From contig KZ111159.1 of the NCBI GenBank assembly GCA_002077045.2, forward strand, positions 1 to 64,000: DNA of 64,000 bases, written 5' to 3'. This DNA comes from Rachicladosporium sp. CCFEE 5018. Lineage: Eukaryota; Ascomycota; Dothideomycetes; Cladosporiales; Cladosporiaceae. The notes below the pieces were generated by a model. That model was not told the origin of the DNA. It saw only the letters and a list, made by a program, of their open reading frames with translations, and searched no databases. Of this stretch, positions 31,231-40,466 are shown in pieces (position 1 is the stretch's first letter; each line of letters begins with the position of its first letter). A program made the translations under genes and the position numbers.

Positions 31231-32499
31231 ATGACATCGCCACTGACGAATCCTATAAGAACCGACGAATCTCACATCATTGGAAGCTGCATTGGCTATT
31301 CGCACATGGATCCGTACACGACACTGGGCAGATTTCGAGAAATGAGTATGGAGTCGCAGCCACAAAAGGGTGATGGCAGAAGACGACTGCCACCACCCTC
31401 TAGTCTATACATGTCTCCGCCAGAGGAGGATTTGATGCATAGCTTCTCGGAGGACACAAGGCCAGCACCCACAAAGCACGCCTGGGACTACAGACTGGCA
31501 CCGATACAGTCAAGACCATCGCCACCTCCATCGCCAGAATCACGACCGCTGCCTAGACTGCCCGCTCTGATGACTGAGTTGTCGCAACACTCTGCAGCCT
31601 CCGACCTCCCGCTGTTCCCGCATGCACGCTCAGATAGTGAGTCACAGGCACCACTCTTCGACAGACGAGTGAGCAATGCGTCAGAGACACGACAAGACAG
31701 CCTCAGCCCAGAAGAGAAGCGAGCTGGCAAGAAGTCTGTGAACGAGATGTCCATCTTCGCTTCCTTTAAGACGTCTAGAGACCTGCGGGAATACTACAAG
31801 GCAAATCTGGAGGACTTGCAACGCATAGGAGGCTTTGCGAAGCCATGTGAACCTCGCATGACGCCCATCATCAACAAGAGCATGGACGACTACATCAGCG
31901 GAGTTAAGCGCTCTTTCCACCGCACTGGAGCTGGCGTCAGCAAGCCGCGAAGATCGATCGTAAAGCCCGCTGTGGAGAAGATCGTCCGCGTCCCCAAGCA
32001 GATTGTCACACCAGTGGCAGTCCGCAAGGTCCAGCGCGCTCCGACCGTACCACGGGAGAACAAGTCACAGTCAGTCGAGCCAGCGACCCGCAAACGCGCA
32101 CCACCGACCAAACACGCACCTCTCAAATCCGACGACAAGAACTGGGCGCAGCTTCCCGACTACTGTCCTCCACTCGACACTCTCGACTCGAAGCCCAAAG
32201 TCCTCAAAGTCACATGGCGCGGCTCACCCAATGACCTGAGCGGTGACCCAGACGCCAGGACGATGCATGCACAAGAGATCGAGGCAGCGGCGGAGCTCAA
32301 GCTGCCAGCAGCACAATACATGGCGAATAAGAGACGGATCTTCCAGTCAAAGCTGGCGAGTTTGAAAGATGGACGGGTATTCACGAAGACGGCGGCACAG
32401 CAGGCGTGCAATATCGATGTGAACAAGACGAGTAAGCTTTTCGAGGCCTTCGCGAGGGCTGGGTGGTTCGAGAAGGAGCACTTTGAGAAATGGCTTTGA
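31231..32499 (+). CDS. SWIRM-domain protein (Fun19/Laf-like)
   Basis: Single exon of 422 residues from ATG 31231; the second Met at 31306 (MDPYTTL) may be the true start because the sequence before it looks like leader. The C-terminal ~90 residues form a SWIRM domain: DPDARTMHAQEIEAAAELKLPAAQYMANKRRIF, then FTKTAAQQACNIDVNKTSKLFEAFARAGWF (quoted here in parts of the family consensus). SWIRM domains bind DNA or histones and occur in chromatin factors; the small fungal proteins with a disordered N-terminus and terminal SWIRM include Fun19 of yeast and Laf1/Laf2 of fission yeast, linked to histone deacetylase complexes. Residues 1-320 are Pro/Ser/Lys rich and probably disordered. Confidence 0.88.
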   Translation: MTSPLTNPIRTDESHIIGSCIGYSHMDPYTTLGRFREMSMESQPQKGDGRRRLPPPSSLYMSPPEEDLMHSFSEDTRPAPTKHAWDYRLAPIQSRPSPPPSPESRPLPRLPALMTELSQHSAASDLPLFPHARSDSESQAPLFDRRVSNASETRQDSLSPEEKRAGKKSVNEMSIFASFKTSRDLREYYKANLEDLQRIGGFAKPCEPRMTPIINKSMDDYISGVKRSFHRTGAGVSKPRRSIVKPAVEKIVRVPKQIVTPVAVRKVQRAPTVPRENKSQSVEPATRKRAPPTKHAPLKSDDKNWAQLPDYCPPLDTLDSKPKVLKVTWRGSPNDLSGDPDARTMHAQEIEAAAELKLPAAQYMANKRRIFQSKLASLKDGRVFTKTAAQQACNIDVNKTSKLFEAFARAGWFEKEHFEKWL

Positions 32500-33116
32500 G
32501 TATGATAATGGACGAGGATGAGAAGCAACTTTCGGCACAGATTGCATGGCGAGGAGATTGGATCTTAGATTGGACACGACTGAATGATGCGTTGCCTGCC
32601 TAGGCAAGCTTCACGAATGATGACGCTTTTACGAAGATCAGATTGAACGGCGCAGCGGGCCGAATACTCCACTCTGACAGCCACTTGGCTGCGAAGTGGC
32701 GGTACTGATTCTGGGATTGATTAACGGCGTTTAGGAGGTGGATGGATGCATAGGCAGATGATACCAACCCAACTTACGATGAGACTGGTACATAGTATTC
32801 TATATGTTTAATTGCGATCGCTTCTACCCAGCTTTCCCTCTTGCGTGTCCCACTGACTCTAACCTCGCTGCTGCCTTACCTCCGTCGCCACTCGGAGTCC
32901 TTGGGGGTTCTCGGCCGAGCCAACTGCCTGCGGCCTCACTATCGTGGGTCGACTGCACATTCACTGAGTGACTACTGCGCATGACTCCGCATATGACACG
33001 TATAACTCGCATGTCTGGTCACACGCCGTCATCGCATCATGTCGCCAATTACCCCATTGGTGCACCTCGATCAAGGTGAATGTAGCAGCGTTTGACACTT
33101 TCCAGGTTATCATGCT
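32500..33116. other. Intergenic region SWIRM gene to MSO1
   Basis: The two flanking genes are convergent. These 617 bp contain their 3' ends; no gene, RNA or repeat is recognisable. Confidence 0.5.
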
Positions 33117-33812
33117 TCACGTGATCCTCCCATATCTCCTCCCATCTGCCACCCTGCCACTTCCATACTCCTGCCCCCTCGTATCCTCATTCTGCGCATA
33201 CTGACCCGCCCCTGCACCTCCTCCCGCGGCCCCTCCACCCCTAGCCCCACCCCATAACCTCGCCTTCAACCTCTCCTGTGCCGTACCACCTCCCACACTC
33301 GTGCCCTCCCCACTATCATACCCCGACCGCCCACTAGCATTACTCCTTACGCTCTGATAGCTCCCTTCTCTCTGACTAGGCAGCGGTCTCGGCGCCAACC
33401 CCCCGCTCGTAGAAGGCTCAGGCCTCGCGCCAGCCGGCCCACCAACCCTCCTTCCCGCGCGCAAACTCAACGGCTGCACAGGCGCAGCGTTCGAAGCCGG
33501 CGTATCCCACAACTCACTAAGACTCCCCCGATTCCCAGGCTGACTCTGCGCCTGCACAGCGCCGTAAGGGCTCTTGCCGTAGCCTGACTGGATCGGGGGA
33601 TTCTGGTTCTGGATTGCGCGGCGATCGTTCGGGTCTGCGGGGAGTCAGGGACGGAAGGGCTGCCCTTTCTCGGTGTAGTAGGCGCGCAGGACGCGGGAGA
33701 TGTGCGAGTCGTCTTCTGTGGGGCCGTCGTCTTCGTTGTTGAGGAGGGTGCGGCGGAGGGAGGTGTAGCGGGAGGTTGTGTGGGTTAGGAGGGAGGAGAG
33801 GTAGGAGGACAT
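33117..33812 (-). pseudogene. MSO1: MSO1 exocytosis factor interrupted by in-frame TGA
   Basis: From ATG 33812 (MSSYLSSLLTHTTSRYTSLRR) the frame gives the Sec1-binding domain of fungal Mso1, with DDSHISRVLRAYYTEKGQPF, then meets a TGA at 33647-33645, a 55-residue product. The same frame continues without another stop to 33117, adding 175 codons with Mso1-like features (SLSELWDTP, TAQERLKARLWGG). From memory of the family the stop replaces the Trp of the conserved PxWLPPDP block (here P-stop-LPADPND). Mso1 works with the SM protein Sec1 in vesicle fusion at the plasma membrane. The stop is followed by C, a context that permits some readthrough. It may be a nonsense mutation, a sequence error, or a functional readthrough site. 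An ACGCAG-like acceptor just behind the stop cannot make an in-frame intron. Confidence 0.75.
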
Positions 33813-34520
33813 TGTTGTATGGGGCTGGGGAAGAGGGAATGTTGAGAGGTGATGATTGTGGATATGTAAGTGGTGGCTGATGGGGATGTGTGGGGTAAAT
33901 GTAGTGGGGGCGATATGAGTAAAGTCATACACAGATGTACCTTATGTTTATATACTCTATGAACTGCGGCTGAATAGTGCAAGCGATTGCACAAAGAAGC
34001 TGCACAGCGTTTCTTGTACCAAAGTTAGGTCAAACGGCTGCCGAATCACTCCGCTTATCGGACCTCTGCTGGCGACACCACAATGGTAGACACCCTCGTC
34101 GATATAATACTCCACCATGAGCTGCTATCTGACCTTTAGCGCCTTCGATTCGCACAGCACGGCGCTTGAAGTCTCTCTCAGCTATCAGGACAGCAGGGCG
34201 AGGACGAACGTAACTCCGCTTCGCACAAGCTATGTCGTCAGGATTGTCGAGACGAGCACCCCATCGATCAGAGAAGGCTGTACGAACAAGGCTTCAGCTC
34301 GCCTGCCTGACTCGACTTTCTATGCTGCTCGGTGAGGCCGCAATGCCTTGCCAGTGGCTAATCTGTAGAGCGCGACGGACGGTGGTGTCGTTACCCCAAT
34401 TGCTCATGCTGGCGTGCAAAGGCAGTGATGGACGTCGTGCGATAGCCTGACGTAGAAACAACCCATCAGATATCGCTACCAATGTCAGAGTGATATCGGT
34501 AGCTCGCAGTCCAGAGTCGC
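33813..34520. other. Intergenic region upstream of MSO1
   Basis: The MSO1 promoter should lie here, on the minus-strand side. The MSO1 frame is open up to 33932, but the extra residues (His/Thr/Pro rich) look like translated leader. Nothing else is supported. Confidence 0.45.
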
Positions 34521-34860
34521 TCATATAGGCTTCACCCCGATGCCCGAGTCCAACGTGAGGCGCTCACTGAGACTGGCATAGAACCCTACGAGTCATCAGC
34601 GAGCTGTCTTCGATCTCCACGTCGCCTTCAGACGTTATCTACTTACGTTGATCAAAACCCGGCTGTGCCTTACTCGTTGCCCAGGTTAGGAAGACAACGA
34701 ATACATGCACCAAGACCGGGTTCAGCGGAAGCAACGCGGCGAAGTGCAGCAGTATGATAAACGACCAGAGTATCTCGGTTCGGATTGCGTGGTCGTCCAT
34801 GATAGCTTGCAACGTCTGCTGCGTTGCGTTGGTTGTTAGCGGGCGGAGGTCGAGTGACAT
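34521..34860 (-). CDS. Small two-helix membrane protein
   Basis: Two exons, 34860-34647 and 34585-34521, with a 61-nt intron (GTAAGT donor, TAG acceptor), give 92 residues. After a polar start (MSLDLRPLTTNATQQ) comes a short amphipathic part and then a strongly hydrophobic stretch, about residues 29-62 (LWSFIILLHFAALLPL, then NPVLVHVFVVFLTWA), which reads as a helical hairpin. The tail (FYASLSERLTLDSG) is polar. A perfect donor and a frame-preserving splice support it as a real gene. I do not recognise the family; small ER or mitochondrial membrane-complex subunits often look like this. Confidence 0.6.
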
Positions 34861-36534
34861 GGCGAGAATATGGTGTCGATGTTGCCACTGGTCGGGCGAT
34901 GAGGAGACAGTCAGGTCATGTAGATCAGCGCACTCTGCCAGTCCAGGAGGGTCATCATTGCCAACGTGATCGATGCCGGTCGATGCATGGAACGTTGACG
35001 GTCTACATGTCCAAGATGCCCATGTTGGTGAAGGGACGTCGGTGTTTGGTTCTTCCGCCCGGAGGCCTGGTCTTGGCGTAGATGTTGTACAGGTGAGCTG
35101 CCTTTACACAATCAATGTAAGAACAGCACCTCATTCCTTAGGCGTACCTTGCGAATGCAAACGAAAAATGCATTTCCCTCGAGAAGACCTCATCAGAGTG
35201 CATCTGCGCTGATGAAACGAAGGATACCTCCCATCGCAGCATACCAGACACGGCAGGTCCATGCAGTGCCGCTTCATGATGGTCATACACACCGATTTCG
35301 CGTGCATACTTCTAGATTTTGACACCGCCTTACCAACCATGCTATTGGCAACGCTTACCTTTCGGATGCCTTGTTTGCATGCTCTGATCCGTCACGCCAT
35401 GCTCGCAGGCCATTTATTCTGAGGTCCGTCAAGTCATACCGAAAACGGCGCAGCAATCCACCGGCAACGTTCCAGCCGCAATGAGCTTGATTGTGCGGGG
35501 CAGACTCGGCGATGACATCTGTGCGTTGCAGGGGTGCCTCCATGTTCCTCCATGGCCGCATACTGCGCGATATCGCATGCAATGAGTGGCAGCATTCAGC
35601 TCATATGTACAATATGGAAGAATACGTGCAGCAGAGCTATGCCAAATACCAGCCGAGCTTTCCGTGAGCCCGACGGCTGTTCCTGAAGCTTGAACTGTTC
35701 TGGACGAACTCTCGACCCAATGGCTTGCGCTAGAGGACGTGCAGCTTTCCCCGGACAGATCTGCATGTCGCTGGCTCGCTCGCTGATGCTCCACTTCGAA
35801 GTACAACAGCCGCAATACCTCCAGCGTCACGCTAGAGGATTTCTCCGGACCATAACCATAAGACATGAGCTTGGGACGACGCTCACTGTCAACGCGATTG
35901 CGAGTCTCACAGACGACGTGGCACAGTAAGATCTCGCTGAAAGCAGAAACCCCGCTTTCTCTGGCCCCCCATAAATGCGCGTCTTGATTGCTTGCAGACG
36001 GCTGTTCACAGGATGCATATTCAGCTACCATTCTTCGCGCATGAGCTGCCAATTACATGTGGGTCCGCGTAGCTATGTAGGGCAGTTCGATGAGGGCATG
36101 CGTATTCCGCGATGCCCAATGGTCGCAGCGATTTCGGCACATCTTGGTCTTGCCGTGAGCCCCACATCGACCGAACAGTACAGGTGATGTCTCCCATATC
36201 AGCCCAGGTAGCTGCCACGCTCGTTCGCAGAGCTTCATCCGTCGTACATCGCCATACATATATATTCCAATTTCCTGACTTGAGAGAAGACCTGAAACCA
36301 TAACATCTCCGCAGTAACCGGTAGGTGCCCCGCAGCGCAGCCGCTTCCCCCATCCAGATCGGCAGATAAAGGCAATGCTTACCGGCTGGGAGGAGGAGCA
36401 CAGGCCGCGTTATGATGCTACGTTTGGTAACCGAGCACTAACAAGCTCCCAGCGACAGCGCAAATAAAGGCTACGACTTCCCGCGTTTCGAGCCTCTTTG
36501 ATTCCTCGAAATCTCCCCTCTACAACCAGACATC
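34861..36534. other. Long intergenic region upstream of formate dehydrogenase
   Basis: The 1.7 kb between two divergent genes show only short frames. The longest, 35429-36052 (-, 207 codons), has no motif, is Ser/Ala/Cys rich and lacks any sign of selection that I can see. The region should hold the FDH promoter. No tRNA or repeat is visible. Confidence 0.45.
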
Positions 36535-37958
36535 ATGGTATTTGCTCGTTCTGTTGCCCGTCTTGCACGCCCGGCGAGCTCGCTGCTCTCGCAGCGCGCT
36601 GTGCCTCAAACTTCCCGCGGGGTGTTCTCGCAGCTTGGTGGAGCCAGAGGACTAACAGCTTCGTCTTCGCGACAGGGCAAAGTACTTTTGTGCTTGTACG
36701 ATGTACGTATTCCCAATGGCTAGAATCGCAGAATCAGGTCTGACATGACACTCAACAGGGCAAGGAGCATGCGGAGATGGAGCCACAGCTCCTCGGTACG
36801 ACCGAGAACGAGCTTGGTATCCGAAAGTGGATTGAGGACCAGGGCCACACTCTCGTGACGACCTCCGACAAGGAGGGCGAGAACAGCGTATTTGAGAAGG
36901 AGCTGGTCGATGCCGAAGTCATCATCACTACTCCGTGAGCTTCAGCCTGCAAACCTCGAAAATTGAGCATAACAGCTAATGCAATCCCAGCTTCCACCCG
37001 GGCTATATCACCGCAGAGCGTCTCGCGAAAGCGAAGAACCTCAAGATCTGCATCACTGCTGGTATCGGCTCCGATCACGTTGACCTGAACGCCGCAAACA
37101 CGACCAATGGCGGAATCACCGTGGCGGAAGTCACTGGCTCCAACGTCGTTTCCGTCGCCGAGCACGTGGTCATGACCATGCTCGTCCTCGTCCGCAACTT
37201 CGTCCCCGCACACGAGCAGATCGCAGCCGGCAAGTGGGACGTCGCCGCAGTCGCCAAGAACGAGTACGATCTTGAGGGCAAGACTGTCGGTACCGTTGCC
37301 GTCGGTCGCATCGGCGAGCGTGTGCTCCGCCGTTTGAAGGCATTCGACTGCAAGGAGCTGCTGTACTTCGACTACCAGCCGCTGAAGCCCGAGATCGAGA
37401 AGGAGATCGGCTGCCGTCGTGTTGACAAGCTCGAGGACATGCTTGCGCAGTGCGATGTTGTCACCATCAACTGCCCGCTCCACGAGAAGACCCGTGGTCT
37501 ATTCAACAAGGAGCTCATTGACAAGATGAAGCCAGGTGAGTGCATTGCGATTTCAGGAACGTGACTGTACAATCAGTTGACATCAATCCCCAGGCTCATG
37601 GCTCGTCAACACCGCTCGCGGTGCCATCGTCGTCAAGGAGGACGTCGCCGCAGCCCTCAAGTCCGGCCAACTCCGCGGCTACGGTGGTGACGTCTGGTTC
37701 CCCCAGCCCGCCCCAGCCGACCACCCGCTCCGTACTGCCTCGTACAAAAACTGGGGCGGCGGAAACGCCATGGTTCCCCACATGTCCGGTACCTCCCTCG
37801 ACGCCCAGAAGCGCTACGCTGCTGGCACCAAGGCAATTCTCGAGTCGTACTTCAGCGGCAAGCACGACTACAGGCCTGAGGATCTGATTGTCATTGGTGG
37901 TGACTACGCTACGAAGGCGTATGGCGAGCGTGCGCATGGTGGTAACAACAAGAAATAG
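36535..37958 (+). CDS. FDH1: NAD-dependent formate dehydrogenase
   Basis: Four exons, 36535-36702, 36759-36934, 36991-37535 and 37594-37958 (introns 56, 56 and 58 nt), give 417 residues. The enzyme oxidises formate to CO2 with NAD+. An N-terminal stretch of ~48 residues (MVFARSVARLARPASS...) is rich in Arg, Ser and Ala without acidic residues and looks like a mitochondrial presequence; many fungal formate dehydrogenases lack one. Catalytic-domain features: ITAGIGSDHVDL, NVVSVAEHVVM, the NAD-binding AVGRIGERVLRRL (Ala in place of the first Gly of GxGxxG, as I recall for filamentous-fungal enzymes), NCPLHEKT, NTARGAIVV, GYGGDVWFPQPAP and the His of MVPHMSGTSLDAQ. The family's conserved Pro and Arg residues are present. 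Confidence 0.97.
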
Positions 37959-39470
37959 GTGTGTGCACAGGTTGAGAGGGGTGGACACGGCATGAGGAGG
38001 GAGAGAGGAGTTATCAAAACTGTAGTTGGGAATTGAGAATACCCTGAATCATCAATTTGCACCACACTACCTAATACATCGCTGTCGCCCAGCGGCGCAC
38101 ACCGCTTGCAGCTCGCCTGGCTGATCGCGCATCTATGCGCCAGGACGCTACAACGTGTCTCTTTGAAAACACTAGTACGGTACAAAGATGACACCCTGAA
38201 CGGCAGACGCGATGAATACGTCGGACTGTTCTCCCATGGAAAATCGGTTCTTGCGACCACTGATGGTGTTGCTGACATGTAACATTGAGCTTGCTGACTG
38301 TATCGGCGACCACGGCCATCGCATATCGTGATGCTTCTGATGAATACCCGCAAGCTGTCAGCAAGTCACCCCATTGCATATTCAACCAATGTATGCCTCA
38401 TCGCCTCCGTCATTCGTGGTCAGCAGAAATGCATCGATAAGGACTGACTGAGTCAGCTGGCTCTGTGCTCGAGCGATCGAGTCACTTTCCCAATGCAATA
38501 CTCGCGGCGAAGCACACACTGTTGGTGTCGTTTCCATCTTGCATCCCCAATGCGTCTTGCGTCTACGCGACCTTCCTCAAGCAGTGCCTGCTCCTGCAAG
38601 TCACCAAGTCCCACCAACGCCAATACATCCGCCGCGTGCGACCCTCCTTGCATCCGGTCGGCACTTATAGGGCTGCAGATGCGTTCGTCGCACCACGGCT
38701 CCAAACATAGCTGCCGAGCAGTCGTACCACCCAATAGCAGCCCATGCCCACTGGCCACGGTCTCAAGACCATATGGCGTAGACGAGATATTGATCCTCCC
38801 ACACCTTTCCCGCTGGCGCGACGCCATCCCGCAGTCATCCTTTTGACACAGCCTCAAACTACAGCACTTACATCCCTAAATTCCACGTCTCACAATCTCT
38901 CTGCCGTCGCGCTATACCCAACCTGCATGCTGATTCGATAGTCTGCTTCTCAAGCCGGCAGCCCTGTCATCGCTACCGCAAGCCTGTCGTGCACGCCGGG
39001 TCCTTGCAGCCACGCGATGACAGGGTGGATGGGTGGAAGGCTGCAGGTACCCACGCTAACGAGCGTAGGGCTGACGAGAATAGCATTACTGCAGAGATAT
39101 CGGTTGTGTGCGTAGGGCGCAGTGAGGAGCTGGGCATGGAATGAGTGCGAGATCTCGCTGCTCGCTACTGATAGACGTCGGTGGTTGAGGAGGTATATAG
39201 GTGGGAGTGTTGCCACTGATGGAGTCTGGTTCAGTATCAGCATCGACTAAATTTATCTCGACGATTATCTCCTTTGTCTGCTTCTGGGTTTCTTACTTGC
39301 GACTATACGACTTTCTCCTTACATCGACCTTCTGTACTTGCCGGCTTCGACTTGTTCAGCTCATTCAGTACGCAACAGAGCATTCCGTGTTTCCTATCTC
39401 TTGGATTCGAGCATTTCCTTAGCTCGCCGTTTCCTCGAAACTTTCTTTATCTCTCACCACTACACTCATC
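37959..39470. other. Intergenic region after formate dehydrogenase
   Basis: No gene is supported in these 1.5 kb. Overlapping frames of 81-149 codons on both strands (for example 38453-38857 minus against 38493-38846 plus) cancel each other. The last ~230 bp are pyrimidine-rich, as fungal leaders before a start codon are, and fit the small gene at 39471. Confidence 0.45.
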
Positions 39471-39770
39471 ATGGGTCGCGTACGTTGACGACCCAGCTAC
39501 AAGCGATCCCAACATGCCCGGGCACCTACTGACAGCAAGCAGGGCGGCTACAACAAGACTTTCTCTTCCTCTTCCACCTCCTCTTCCTCTTCTTCCACTT
39601 CTCCGTCTACATCTTCTCGATCAAACTTCTCCACTCCAGCCATATTCAGCCCTATGAGCCCTCTCCGAGTGGCAGGCGGCGAGGACGAGGGCCGAGGGTA
39701 AGCCCACACACCTTTCAATGAGACGGTAGCTAGATCGCAGGCTGACACTCACCGCAGTGGCTACAACTAA
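39471..39770 (+). CDS. 58-residue GRGGYN protein (DUF3602-like)
   Basis: Three exons, 39471-39479 (9 nt, MGR), 39543-39697 and 39758-39770 (13 nt), with introns of 63 and 60 nt, encode 58 residues. Donors are GTACGT and GTAAGC, acceptors CAG and CAG. The protein starts MGRGGYN and ends EGRGGYN, with a Ser/Thr-rich middle and a PAIFSPMSPLRV segment. Repeated GRGG(A)GNY-type motifs are the hallmark of a fungal family of small proteins of unknown function (DUF3602). That both terminal motifs are created by splicing makes the model convincing, although each exon is too small to be found alone. Family membership is inferred from the motif only. Confidence 0.72.
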
Positions 39771-40466
39771 GCTTCTCGTCTTCCGTTCGATTCGACTCTC
39801 ATATTCTCGACTCTCTTCTCTTCTCTTTCCTTTGTCTACTTCTTCGCCTCAGTTTTACTTCACAATGGCGCATGGATTATGCTACGATGGGTCGCATTGG
39901 GTTGGTGTCTTAGCGAAGGCGCACCGGGAAATGGGATGATCGAGCGTTCTGAGCGGGCGTTGGATTGCTATCTCTTTGCAGGGTGGGAGGAATGCATATA
40001 TGCGGGCCTGTCAGGTCGATCTGGATGGGCGATTAGTGCTGCGATCTGGGTAGTCTCCACTTCGTTGTATTCGTATTTTACTTGGGCAGATTTACACAAC
40101 CGAATTTCCACACATTCCCCGGTGCAAGAGCCGCAGGACAGGACTCCACGAACTTTGTCGAACGAGACAACCAGAGCCGCTCTAAGCCGTCCACATCCAC
40201 ATTGGAGACGAATGAGATCACACATTCACAAAGACACATAAAACAGTACTGCAGTGATAAGACTAACGCGCTGCCATACAGCGACAGTCTTGAGCGTAGA
40301 TGCTTCACCTGTCCCTGCCTTCCAGCAACAAGAATTCCGATCATCCCGCAACCCACTGAGCAAAAGTCCACTAGTCCTCATGTTCGTACCCATCCCACAT
40401 CCTCATCCTCGTCAGCGATCGTCTCCATGTCCTCCGCGCGTGCACCGAATCCCTCCATCTCTCGAC
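39771..40466. other. Region between GRGGYN gene and KDM4 3' end
   Basis: Convergent 3' flanks of two genes. A pyrimidine-rich stretch (39775-39860) fits the 3' untranslated part of the small gene. Nothing else is supported. Confidence 0.45.

Noticed and set aside
33633..33694. An intron that would remove the MSO1 stop codon
   Set aside because: The only GT..AG choices are 18 nt or ~58 nt; the first is too short, and the second removes the conserved VLRAYYTEKG segment and leaves the downstream frame.
35429..36052. 207-codon minus-strand frame upstream of formate dehydrogenase
   Set aside because: No recognisable domain and overlapping short frames on both strands; no sign of a real gene.
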